Below are positions 11,489 through 23,500 of a stretch of 64,000 nt of DNA, piece after piece. The notes below the pieces were generated by a model. The model saw only the letters and a program-made list of their open reading frames with translations. It did not search any database and was not told the origin of the DNA. Made by a program: the position numbers and the translations under genes. The DNA is taken from positions 508,501 through 572,500 of the forward strand of contig AP031351.1 of assembly GCA_037833965.1 (NCBI GenBank), in the 5' to 3' direction. This DNA is from Marchantia polymorpha subsp. ruderalis. Its lineage: Eukaryota; Streptophyta; Marchantiopsida; Marchantiales; Marchantiaceae. Numbering within the stretch: the first letter of the stretch is position 1; each line of letters opens with the position of its first letter.

Positions 11489-14400
11489 CTAATCAGCTCT
11501 AGAGAAGAGGAACAGTTGACCGCGCCTCCCACGGTTGATGCGAATGTGATTGTCTACATAAAGTACGCCCCACTCAGCTCTCTGCTGCAACGAGCGAGGT
11601 ATAGCTATATCGAATTGAGGCAAATCATTCAGAATTTTGTTCCCAAAAACCTCAAGTGGTCGTGCAGAGAAGGTGTCGAATGATACTAATGCCATCTGTC
11701 CGTCCGCCAAATTCTCCCATACGCCTTGCACGGCTATTTCCAGGACTCCGAAAGGGCCAAATCTGTGCAGAACCATTTCCAACCGTCATGACAGCTCTTT
11801 CTCTTTATTCCTCCTTTTTTACTGAAGTCGAAAAGATTGAAATTTATGCGCAAGATTTGAGCACTCCTCATGAGGGAGATTTCATGAGCCAAAAAACTGC
11901 AAGACAAGATGTGGTACTGATAACTCAGTCCATGTTGACGTACCTCACTTCGGCCGTGTTGCGGGCTGATAGAGGTGAAGTCAAGTCGTTCACGACCGCT
12001 GATCTCATGCTACTCGATTGCCACACTCTCTGACGTATATTATCAAGAGCAATACCAGGTAGCTGGGGTAGCTCCTGATCTCCACCGTTGTCCCCAGTCT
12101 CGGATACATATCTGAGATGAGGACCAATTTGTCAGAAGACAGATCATTATCTTGATGGTGTATACTAGAATGAGAATGGTGGCTTTGTAAGCTTAGAAGA
12201 GTACAATAAGAAAAAGTATTATAAAGGAAGGAGATGGAACCTTTTGGGCACACATGTCCATCTATATTTCACAGGATTCAATCCAAGGGAAAGGAGAACC
12301 AAGGTTATACAACGGGTTCTGCATGCAGGATGCACTTGACTGATGGTGTAAATTACAAATCTGCGAGGCTGTCATGGTCACAAACTAGACGTTCCAAGAC
12401 TTGCCAACAATAATGCCTGACCTAATACGCAAAGTTCTGCAAACAAAATCCTGTAAGTAGACACAGATCATATATGACGTAGCTATGCTCAAAATTAAAA
12501 ACATCACTATTAAAAAGAGCTAAATGAGATATAGCAAAAGATACCAGTCAAATAAGGTGAAGTTTTGATAAGCCACAGGGAGGCAAGAAGTAGGCTGCCC
12601 ATCAAAACGAAGGTGTACTTGACGACATCTATATATCAGTCACTATATTAATATTAACAGTGTAAGGCCAGATTTGAGAGCCAACTTATGCTAGAATCCG
12701 AGTTCCCTCTCTTCTTCTCCACGGACGCAAAACGCTATTTCGTCAACTTGTCAGTCCTTGAAAGAAAGTAGTCAGATACGTTGAGATCCTGAATATTCGA
12801 CATATAGAGACTCTTCTCCAGGAGAACTACGTATCGCTGAAATAGTTTTCTGGTAGCAAAAGAGGAAACCATGTACACTTACATCAAACGCCAATCACCG
12901 TCAATGGTCGGGGTAGGTGCAATATACGCCATAGGTTCGTTTGGATCAGAGGACGCCGAGATACTCGACGCAACCTCGGGAATGAGGAGTAGTGTATCGT
13001 TGACAGGGTTGAGAGCTTGCAACCTCTCGAGAATTTCCTGTATCCGTCTTCTTATCAGCCCCGACTCTCCCCTTATCCGTGGTGGCTGTAAGGCCATCTG
13101 CGAGGATGAAGGTGAGTACAGTGAAGAATTAACAACATCTCTATAAGTAACTTGAACTTGCAAAATAACAACAACGCCAAGATTTGATTACGGCACTGAG
13201 TGCCAGTGTGGTGTTCTCTAAACCACCACAGCAGGATGTGGTTCACAAATAAAAGTCTACGTCTGCACTTAAAAGTGCGTAGTTATAGTTTGCAGCGGTC
13301 AGGGCATGTTACAAATCTCTCAACCTCATACCGAACCTTTTCTAAGCTCTCCGACCTAACACCTTCCTGCAGTGAGAACCTGAGTACAGCGTATAGTTGT
13401 AAAATAAACCGACAAAAATTACATGCATTAGGCATGAATATTTATTCGAATGATCTACATATGCTGGACGACCCATTCTCCTTGAGAATCTTATAAATGA
13501 TTGTCATCTATTTGTCTCCCTCCTAAGTCAGTTTTCTTCCTTTCAAGTGGCATGTAGTTACGGGTAAAACATCTGTCGTTTGTTCCAAACCTTCATCCTG
13601 GCTGAGAACAACAGTTCCTTATATGCTTTGTCCATCATGAAACTTGATGAAGAAAGCAGCCTGTTCATCCGGCATTTTCCCGGAGGCAAATCTACGAAGA
13701 TTCAAAGTAGGGTATAGCTTGAAGTTTTTACCTCACCCAACGAGTTGACTGCATCAAGCAGAAGCATTCTCAGCTCAATTCGCTCTAGCTCCCGCTTAAC
13801 TCTCTCACCTCTGACTTGGGCTTCCGCGCTGATCTCGTCTGATTTAATCTGGTCTTCTCTGAAGAAAGAAACCGTAGACCGATTTTAGAGTCTTAGCCTT
13901 TTATTACGGCCCTATTCATTTTACTTCTAGGGTTTTACACTTTTCTTCGGCTTGCCTACGTTGAGGCTGCTTAGACTCCTACAACCTCCCAAACATCTAT
14001 CACTGTCGAAACATGCGTACAAGAATCAGTTGTTGGGAATATCAGATAAATAAAGAGAATCTGCTCATTGAATAAGTTTCTTTCGTCCGATAATTCTATT
14101 ATCAGGTACCACGCGCTGGGAAAGATGAACGGACGATGTAAAAGGTGCTTAAAGAAGCTGTTTCATTACCTCGCGCGCTCATCCGACTTATCCTTGTTCC
14201 TCTTCATTTGCCTAACCAATGTAGAAACATGATAGTACTTCGTTAGTACAGAACCAGGTTGGAATTACAAAATGAAAGAAACTTCCAAAAGCTCCTGGTG
14301 TGAGCACAGGATTTTAGCCCAGACTATATTCTCAAAGAAAGTACAAAAAGGATGATAACTTGTGTAGAAACCATCATAGTTAAAAATAAATGGTGGCATG

Positions 14401-17117
14401 TCAAACAGCAAAAAATGATCATCAATCTCGTATAATCAACTGGACCAGTACAGACACACAAAATTTGCTTACAAGATAGTAAGCTGCGACAGGATGATAG
14501 CTTTAAGTAATCGGAGTTTTTTAAGAATGATACACATATAATCATTCTTGATTCCGATTGTTCCAAGTTTGAGAAATGCACACATAGTTACTGATATTTG
14601 AAGGTGGAAGTGTTCGAAAACATACCAAGCCATTGGAAGAACAACCAGAGGTGTCAATATAAGCCACCTCTCACCTAAAGTCACCAACGCTGAAATTTCA
14701 AAAGCTGCAAACTGCACAGCGAAAATGAATCTTTTTTTAAAAAGCAGGAGATCACCGTGCCTTCCGCCACAAGCATCATACTTTCGTTTCCGGTGGACGA
14801 GTGAAAATCCTAGAAAGTGTCATATGAGTGTTAACACTGACCACACATTCATTGAGAGATAAATCTCATTGTAATGCTAAAACACCTTACGATGGTGCCA
14901 TGAATATACACTTTGAATTAAAGTACACTTCCTCAAATGACAGAAGAACTACCAATCAGTCCCGGTAAAATAGTTTTTAAATGTGATAAGCTTACTCTCT
15001 CCAGTCCAGCCTCAAGAAAGGTTTGAATGCTTGCTCCCGCAGACTCGGACCAAGCACCAGGATTGAAGTTAGTGACCTGCCACAAGGTTAAAATACAGTG
15101 TGAGACAATCGTCGTAGCATCAGCTTTTATTGCTGCGTGCCTTCCAATAACACAAAGTATTGAATATCACCACTGTGAGCAGTATCTGAGACAGAGAAAA
15201 GTCAACCAGACAATTTGCTGCTCCTCCTTCATTCGTCTGAACGGAATGATATAAAGTGTCCAACTTTTAAACCGCCTTACCACATCGATCAAGTTCGACC
15301 ATGAACCCTGCAAGGTTTCCGTTACAGTCTTCCTCAGCTCCTCCGGGATGTCGGTCTGCACGATGAGAAGCAACATGATATCAATAGGGCAGCCTCGCTC
15401 ACCACGTTAGTTCACATGGAAACGAGTAATCTCCTGCTTTGTTCCAATACTCTGACCTGGTAATAACCCATACTGTGATCCAACATTGTGGCAAGATACA
15501 CACTTCAACGCTGGTTTATTGTACGAGTCTGCGGGTGCAGGCATTGAAAACTTCCTAGACGCTGGACTTGAGAGTGGCCAAGCCTCAATAACGTGCTACA
15601 GGATGCTAGATTGTATTCAACTATTCAGAAAGTATTATGTCGGTGGAAAAATCAAGACTTCTTCTTAGAACTGCTCGACGGTTCTAAGTGGTAAAATCAA
15701 GTCTAAAGCAGGAATCATCCACTTAAGGTCCTACCTCGCCCCTGATGAAAGCTTCCACCTTTTGGTCCAAAACTTCTGGATCAACCTGCATGATTCACGA
15801 GGCGATTCAAACGTCTATCTTTCGTGACAATTTCCAGTGGTGCACTCATGAGCTTTGAACCGTTGAGCTCGTGGCAAGCTGAATGGACGGACAGCTTGCA
15901 GAATGTATCAAGATTGTCTTGGCTCAGAGATGCAAAAGCGTTGGCAATGAGCATCTTAATCTCTCACTAACTTCCCTCGAGTCATATTTGCACACGCATT
16001 CTAACCAACATCTCACGAGGACTTCCATAATTTGAAAGGGTTTGATGACTGTGATTAAGTGGGAAACGAAACGAGATAAAATGAACTGACGTTTTGCAGA
16101 GACAAGAAGAATTTTTCTCACAATGGTTGAGCCGGTCACGACAGTCAGTGCTTTGTCGAGCACTTGAACTCCTGCCTCTCCATCGAAGCGAATCTGATTT
16201 CAAACAAGAAGCAGAAAAACTGATGAGGTCACGATGCTTGAAGTAAACCAAGAAACGCTTGATGATTTAGCGACATTATTTTCTATTCATCTACCAACCT
16301 TATAAAGGTGAAGATATACGACTGACGTATATTGACAGCAGATCACGCAAATATTCAATTTTTCAGATAGCAACCACGGTTTGAACGAACGTACCTTGCT
16401 TAGGCCCTCAACTGCTCGTTCAAATATCTGGCCAGCTTGTCTAATCTGCAATCAATCAGAGCAAAACAAGGCGTCACTGTTTCTTGAATTTTGGAACTCT
16501 GAGAATTAGCCAAAACTGTGGACAGCAGACTCATAAAACGGACCAAGATTACCACAAGAGCGAATGAGCTTCTTTCAAAAGAATACCAACGAAGCAAACT
16601 CCAGGTAAATTGAAGGTGCTAGGAGAAATTTCCTCGCACAAGATATAAAACTGACCTGCCCAAGCCTCTCGAGTTGAGAGGCTTCTGCAATGTTGGTATA
16701 CACAAGTTCAGGTGCGTAGAGAAACAACATACTAAGTCCAATTGCACACAGTTTCGACTTAACATGCTGCCCCACTGCATACTTTTCGTCATTTTCGGAG
16801 GATCCTAATTCTTGATCGTCGGAAGTCGCTAATGAGTTTCTGAAATCTAATCTTTTAGAGCTGTCATCTTTTGCAAGAGCCCGCGTCACAGGACTCTCCG
16901 GTTCCCGGAGTCTTGATACTGATATTGGAGCTCTAAATTTAGCATAAGTGCGAATAAACGACGACTTCTCAAGCTGTAACCGGAAATTTCTTCTGGCATA
17001 AAACTCGCTTCCAGTAGAACATGCAAGGGCGGAATTCCCACTGGCACGAAGTGGAGACTTCGAAATTGAAACACCTGATTGCAGCTCTACAAATGTGGGC
17101 AACTTTAGTGCGTGCAT
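11489..17117 (-). CDS. Plastid-type protein with C-terminal PAP/fibrillin domain, 14 exons
   Basis: Fourteen in-phase exons were assembled: 17117-16656, 16445-16395, 16193-16091, 15962-15829, 15785-15735, 15355-15281, 15076-14996, 14809-14756, 14711-14626, 14211-14170, 13858-13732, 13097-12883, 12111-11944 and 11762-11489, coding 640 residues. The first 80 residues are Ser/Arg-rich and acid-poor, like a chloroplast transit peptide. Hydrophobic segments lie at about 123-140 and 353-366, followed by a K/R/E-rich helix (367-422). Residues about 440-640 are the PAP/fibrillin lipocalin-like domain: DGDWRLIY near 488-495, RVWQ, and the typical C-terminal IPR...HIRINRGRRGQLFLF. Fibrillins are plastoglobule/thylakoid lipid-associated proteins. 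The helical middle region (155-340) was not recognised and makes the protein far longer than ordinary fibrillins. Intron 5 contains an inverted copy of exon 7. The exon 4 donor (GTCACG at 15828) is weak and is the least certain junction. Confidence 0.82.
15470..15576 (+). repeat. Inverted copy of exon 7 of the fibrillin-like gene, in its intron 5
   Basis: Read on the plus strand, 15496-15576 aligns without gaps to the minus-strand exon 7 (15076-14996): 61 of 81 bases match by eye. The translation keeps 16 of 27 residues, including ESAGA and AGLE, with no stop. Similarity extends upstream into what would be the intron acceptor region (TTGTGGCA shared), so exon plus flanking intron was copied. 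It is antisense to the host gene and cannot be spliced into it as coding sequence; the host pre-mRNA could pair with itself here. Confidence 0.8.
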
Positions 17118-20100
17118 TTTGTGACCTTTGCCTATACGAATGCTGCGCGGAGCTAACGTCCGGCCAGAACCATGCTCTAATTTGCATCAACGAGGTCGAG
17201 ACCTATGAACGCCCGCCGCGTTTACTCCTAAATCCAACGACGCCTCGGAATCTTTAACCAACGTGGAAGTTGACCCTCATCCCCTTGGCGTCTGGGCATA
17301 AACCCCAGCAAAACTCCCCATCCTCCACCTCAATCAAAACTCTTCTCGAACAGGCCAGAATATGGGACACGACGAGGAGAGGAGAGGAGAGCACAATTGA
17401 GAGCACAATTTGGAGCGCAATCAACAAACCAGCACTCGGCATTGAGCCACCGAGCCAGCTCAAGGTGAGAGGCAGCATCCACGTCACCCCCGGATAAAGC
17501 TCTGATGTCTTCATCCTGCGGACCCCCCTAGAACCCAATTTCCGACCAAGCAAAGTTGACGGGCTCCACTAGCACCAGCAGCGACGAGCAGCATGACATG
17601 GAAAGCTCCCGAGCTGGTGGTGGTTGCGAGGAGGCTGAGCCAGGAGCCAGGAGCCAGCGCAGGTACAAACAAAGCCCAACCGATGAGCTTTCTCTCTCTC
17701 GGAGATGGGAACTTGCGGCAGAGAAAAGGACATGGCGATAAATCGACGCCACATCCAGCTGACGCGTGGGTGCGAGTGGTGCTGAAAGCCGTTGGGTGCA
17801 CTTTTCGGGGATCGGGGAGGGGAGGGGGCCCTGTTGCCGCAAGAAGCGAGGGATGTGCCCCATTCGACTCTCGGGTCGGGTCGCGGGGTCGGGGGGGTCC
17901 GAGTGCCGGATGCCGAAGCAAGCGCGAGAATCTGAGATTCAGGCGTCAGGGATCCTCAAAAGTGCTGCGGGTGCCACTCGGGCAATCGGATGCGATGGGA
18001 TCGGACGGTGGAAAGGCCGGATTGAATCTAGAGAGGGCGGGGGCGGCAAGGGACCCAATGAGGCTGCCGCGCCACGCGTCTCTGACGCGTCGGGACCCCG
18101 AAGGTGGTGCGGGTCATGCACGACGCTCCGCCGACAGGACAGCCCGACTGCGGGACATGAATTTAGCCACCCCCCAATTCCTTCAGCAGCCCGCGCGTGG
18201 CCTCCATGTTAATCTTCCGCGAAATTCGTCCGCTCGTGGTCCTCTGCCTTCTCTTCAAGAGCATTCCCAAAGGACAATCGACCTTCTGAACCCCCGGGTT
18301 TTGCAAGGGCGTCGAATTGAGCAATCAAACACGCACTTCTTCATCCTCAGGGGTCTTCCTATTATCTTTTGTTATCAACTCGGCCCACTATATCACAAGA
18401 AAGAAGAAGGGGGATTGTTAAATTCACCCCGTCGTCGTCAAAATAAGAGTTCGTGACTGAGAAAGGGTAGCAAAATAAGAGAAAGGGCTTGGAATATTCA
18501 TATATGGAATATTGGCGTGTTCAAGCTCCACAGCGACGGCAGTAGATTCCGGTGAAGGAGCATATGAAGGATGACCACTCAAAGCAGCTTGTGCATAAAG
18601 GGGGAAAAGAAAGATAAGCTGGAACTTATCCTAGACGCGACAATAAGAAGAGTTAAAATTTGTTATGCCATGTTACGATGACAACTGACACGAAGGGGTG
18701 AAATTAACAATCCCTTGAAATACAAAGTGAATCTCTTTCTCCTCAATCAAATAAAAAAATTTCATCTTCTGAAAGTCGAACAAGTTGACCCTTTAATCAA
18801 GTGAACCCGAAAAAAGGCTTGACCTCGAAAGGATTGAAAGTCAAGTCAAGGGACATAGACTGTAGTGAAATAATAAACCCTAGTGGTATTTGAAGATCGT
18901 TGAACAACGACGGTGGTATGGTAAAGATGCCTCTCCGTGCAAGAAAGCCTTTGCAAAAAGGGGATACTCCCGCTTCGATAACCTCTCCAGAAAACAAAAA
19001 CTTGCTTCACATGCAAGGAACGCTTTGTATTATATACGTAGTACGCGAACCAACCACGGACTGCCAAAGTCTCATAGAAGCTTGGAAAGAAGGTCGGCGT
19101 CGAAAGATGAGGCCGGCGGACACGTTGCAGTGAAGTACATTTCGTGACTGCCATGCCATGCCATAGATGGATGGCATGACATGGCATGCCATGTCACGAG
19201 ATGGAATGTTTCTCCGAATCGGAGGAGGAGATGAGACGCACGAAAGAAGCCCAGGAACGGAACGAGTCGTCGCCGTGTACGCGAGGAACCGACCAGCGTA
19301 CAAAGAGCAGACACGGCGAGTCGTTGCCAGTTCCGGAGTCAAGTACAGGACCAACCAAACAGAACGGAACGGAACAGAACAGAAGAGCGCCGGAGGAGGA
19401 AGAAGGGAGCAAGGCAACGACCCGGGCGGTGCCGTCGGGAGGTCCGGTCACCGGCGCTCGAAGAAGCGAACAGGGACCGGCGAGCCGGGAGCATGGGAAC
19501 CGGAGCTAAAAAAAGCAGAGCATTAAAGGGCGCAGAGGGAAGTCGGTGCAGGACAGTGAACGCGAACCGGACCTCGGTCCACGATGGGTCTGCTTCGGTG
19601 CGCGGTTCGGTGCGCCTGTATCTGCGTTGTTCTCGGCAGGTTTGGCTTTCGAGCTCGCGCTCTGGGGCAGAGTCAGAAGAGTGCGCGTGAGGACGGACGG
19701 CCTGTACCTGCGCGTGTGTGACTGTCTTCGTCGGAGTCGTAATCGACTTGGACCATGGCACAGATGTCCTTTCCTGTAGAGGGATGACGAAATGGTGATG
19801 CTGCGTTTGGCCTGATGATCCAGAGAATTTGCAGCAGGAGGCCGAAGGAGAGGAGGAGCAGGAGGAGGAGGAGGAGGGGGGGAGAGGTGTTGTAGAAGAG
19901 GAGGGGCCGAGGAGGAAGAAGGAGAAGAAGGAGAATGTGGGCGACTAGGGAAGGTCCATGTCTGCCTGCAGCGGACTGCACTTCTGTGCCGATGAGCGTG
20001 GGCGTTTATTATATCTGCTCGCCGAGCATCTTTGTTTCTCCTGCCTCCGTCTGTCGCCGTAGGTAGATTCTTTCGGCGATTTTGCTGGCCAGCCGACCGA

Positions 20101-20512
20101 GCGAATTGCTGAGAGGTTGGTCTTTCTTTCTCCGAGAGATTTTCCCCTCCCTCTCCTCTCTTGTGTTCTTCCTTCTGGGGCGCGTTGATGATCCTTTCGA
20201 ACTTTGTAATTGCGGGAGAGACTATATAGTTCCTGGATACGGTGTGCGGCGACGTCAAGTGAAGACGAGGCTTGGATATTCAAATTTTCTCTTGGTGCGA
20301 GGGCCAGCCAACAACTCCCAGAGAGATAGAGAGAGAGAGGAGTGAAGGACGTAGGCCGACTGCCCAAATAGAGGTGTTGTGGATTGAACGGGCGATACTG
20401 GAGGATTTCGTGCGATGCGTGGCAGGCCGTGAAACGTGGTGCAACGAAGGAATTGTAGCGGCCATTTTCGTCGGGTAAGGAGAGGAGCGAGGTGGTGGAC
20501 TTGGAAGCCAAG
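17118..20512. promoter_or_regulatory. GC-rich bidirectional intergenic island between the fibrillin-like and lipid-transfer genes
   Basis: The two genes diverge from this 3.4-kb interval, so both promoters must lie in it. Around 17500-18300 and 19150-20500 the DNA is GC-rich and CpG-rich with purine tracts (an AGG-rich run near 19845-19935, a GA run near 20325-20340). Long frames occur on both strands (287 codons at 17593-18456 plus; 250 codons at 19506-20258 minus), but they are low-complexity, mutually overlapping and unlike any family, so no gene is called. A short ATGCCAT-rich palindrome lies near 19150-19195. The part from 18430 to 18900 is AT-richer. Confidence 0.45.
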
Positions 20513-23500
20513 ATGGTGCAAATGACAGAGTTGTATCCTCTTTTGATGTTCTTATTGACAAAAACCTAAATTCTCTTAAGAAACGAGCAGGATCGCAACA
20601 CTATGACTTAGGCGCGTAAAAGGACCTGGTAATTGCCACAAAGTTATGGATGGATCGGATGTTCTGATCTGATTACGTTTTGGACAATTGACGTGTTTTG
20701 GTCATTGAATTCCTTGAGAGTATAACCACAAGTACAGAAGAGCTTCATTGTCTTGGATTCGGTTTCTTAAACCTATACAAGTAACTGCTGGTGCCAAAAT
20801 TTAAAAGGCTTTCTTGTTGGAATTCGTTATAGCCGTTTCAACCTTAGCCTTCTCTTTCTGTTTTGGAGATAGGTTCTGTTGTGGATCTGTAGCGTGTAAG
20901 GATTGATATAATCGCTACACGTCCGTCTCCTACGATCACATAAGATTGAAGAATTTTAGTTTTTGACGCTTTTTGAAAACCCACTGAATTTTCCAGCGAC
21001 GTTTAGGCCGTTCGTCTGGGATGTACTTAAACATATATAGTAGACACTTTCTGCAGTGTTATAATCACAAATTTTCACAAGCAGCCCGAACCTGTTATAG
21101 GATATGTTCGACATTTGATACGCGGAGCCAAGTTTTCGAACTAAACGTTCAGAAAGACCCACCCTGATCTTGTATCGAACCTCCAGAACTCTGCTTGAGG
21201 ATATCCATTGAGAACTGAATTGTGTTTCGAAACTTGAAGAACTAAGTCGACTTTACTTGAATGCGCCGGGTAGTCCGGTAGCTTATGGTTCAAATGGCAT
21301 TTAATTTAGCACCGACCAGCTGTAGAATTTCTCAAGGACGAAGCCTCAGATTCAGTGCATATCAAGCGAAGAGATTCGCCTAGAAACTTCATTCGAGCCA
21401 AATTTTGACCGAAGTTTCCTGCTAGATTATGATTGACTAGTCATTTCAACCCGTGGAATCAGGCTTGATTGCTTTTGGATTCGAAAGGCAATCGTAATCA
21501 TGCCTGTAATCAACTGGAACGAGCGGAGCACATAAAAAAAAAACATGAGTGAGTTCGCCTTAGGGTTTAGTTATTCTTTTGTTGACATAATCTTATGTTA
21601 GTCTTGGAGTGATGTCGAACATTGTGTCGCATGGAAAAGTGTTGCATGATGAAACAACTTTCTCGAACGATTACAATGAACTTGAACCTTGACTTTGGAC
21701 TTTCATCGCGATTGCCGCTGGTGTAGTCGGGTGGTTATGCCTCTGTCGCTTGAAGAGGTACTTATACTTTCAACTGGTTGCTGATTACCATTTCCTCCGG
21801 TGTCCCCTCGTGACGCATCTTTCATGAAACTGCTGGCGAGATTTTATTTCCTTTCACGAGCGACGAAGAAAATTTCTATAGCCTTTGTAGATTTGTATTA
21901 TTTTTTTCATCGATTCGAACCAAAGCGAAGGATTTATAAAGGTTTGTTCACTTCTGTTCACCCTTCTGACACTGTTGGCCATACTTGTATTGCAGTACAG
22001 AATAGCCCAAATGTACATGGTTACCAAGATGCAAGAGCAGCAAACATCAGGCACAGAGGGTGTCGAAATATTAGTAAATGAACCCTTCGAGAATGAAGAG
22101 TTCGGCAAAGGTCAATATACGTCAAAAATTTACCACTTGCAAAGGTATCAATATTTTCTCTGTGCCTTAGCCTCTAGAGGTGATTATTGGCAAATTTGAT
22201 CACATTTGCTCCAGTCGGTTGAATTTGGAGATTAGTTGTTCGTAACAGCTGTGCCAGGATGTGACGCTCAAGAGATTACAATTTACATTGCTTCCGCTGG
22301 TCGTAATAGATAGGCAGTTCTTTGGTTAGATGGCCAGATCAAATCCTGGGATGTCACTTCAAGTTTACAATCATCTGAGACTTTTATTTACATATTGAAA
22401 TAAAATTTGCAGTAAGGCTCCATCCTGGTTGACAGCTATAGCTCCAACAAACTCGTTGATCATCGAAGAGGAGGCCTGGAATGCGTATCCTAAGTGTAAA
22501 ACAGGTAAGATAATAAAGATAACCTTAGAAAGAAATATCGACGGCTAGCACGTCAGTCGTGTTAACTTACATTCTTTTACATGAGGCCTTGCGGTTTTCT
22601 TTTCCGACTGATCAATAGAGTAGTCTTGTATGGACCAACGTTTGTGTGCGGTGTTAATTTGATAATGAAGGTACAAATTAATCGAATAGTTATGTTTATC
22701 GACTGTCTGTGCTGACATTATCTCTCTTTGTGTGATGTTGCCGTGTTCTTGTGCCGATCCCAACTTAAATGATACGTAGTTCTTAAGGTGAGACTTTTCA
22801 TTCTTAGGACACATAGGTCTTTCTTTATGTTGATTATCACTTTCTTGTTTCACGTATCTAGTGGCATGGGTGGTATACGAACGTGTGTAGCACTTTGTTC
22901 ACAAAATGCTTCTCTCGGCAGTAGGCACGGAGTTTAGCAGCTGAGTGCTTGTTGATCTGTGTTTTCGTGCATAGTACTATGATGTAAACTGATTATGTCT
23001 AACACATTTCGTTGTTTTCTCAGTGTCCATATTTTGCCAGGTTCAAGCTTACTATTGAAACAATCCACGTCGCTGATAGTGGACAATCGCAAAATGTGAG
23101 TCCACGACGGTAGTTTTTATCTACGCTTACTGTGCAATCAATGAGATGACAGTGACCCTGTGCTGAATAGAAAGATCATGGACCATATTTAGGAATGCCT
23201 ATCCCTAGCAAGATTAACCAGTTTTAAGTATGTGTCGGAATTGCAAAAGATCCTGCTGACAGCATATATTCATCAATACTGAACGCGTTGCACTTCTGCA
23301 GGTCCATAATCTTTCCAGCGATGCTCTGAATAGTAGGAAGGTGGAGACTGTCGATATTGCATCCAACGTGCGGGATTATTGGAGTTATGTGATTGGGGGT
23401 CCTGCAATCGACCTCGAGACCTTTCAGTCCAGAAAGACTGGCCGAGGTTTATTATTACCTGGATGGCAGGTACGAAATATGAAATGTGATATGTGTGAAG

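Noticed and set aside
15486-15668. 60-codon plus-strand frame taken as an independent gene
   Set aside because: Its first half is an inverted copy of exon 7 of the host gene, with no start context, splice partners or further homologous exons on the plus strand.
17593-18456. 287-codon plus-strand frame in the GC-rich island
   Set aside because: GC-rich DNA lacks stop codons by composition; frames of 111-148 codons overlap it in other frames and strands, the peptide is Arg/Gly/Ser-rich without any motif, and it lies in the promoter interval of two divergent genes.
19506-20511. Overlapping 250- and 188-codon minus-strand frames
   Set aside because: Low-complexity Pro/Ser/Leu-rich products from purine tracts; no family match, and the region immediately precedes the start of the lipid-transfer gene on the other strand, so it is probably promoter/5'UTR.
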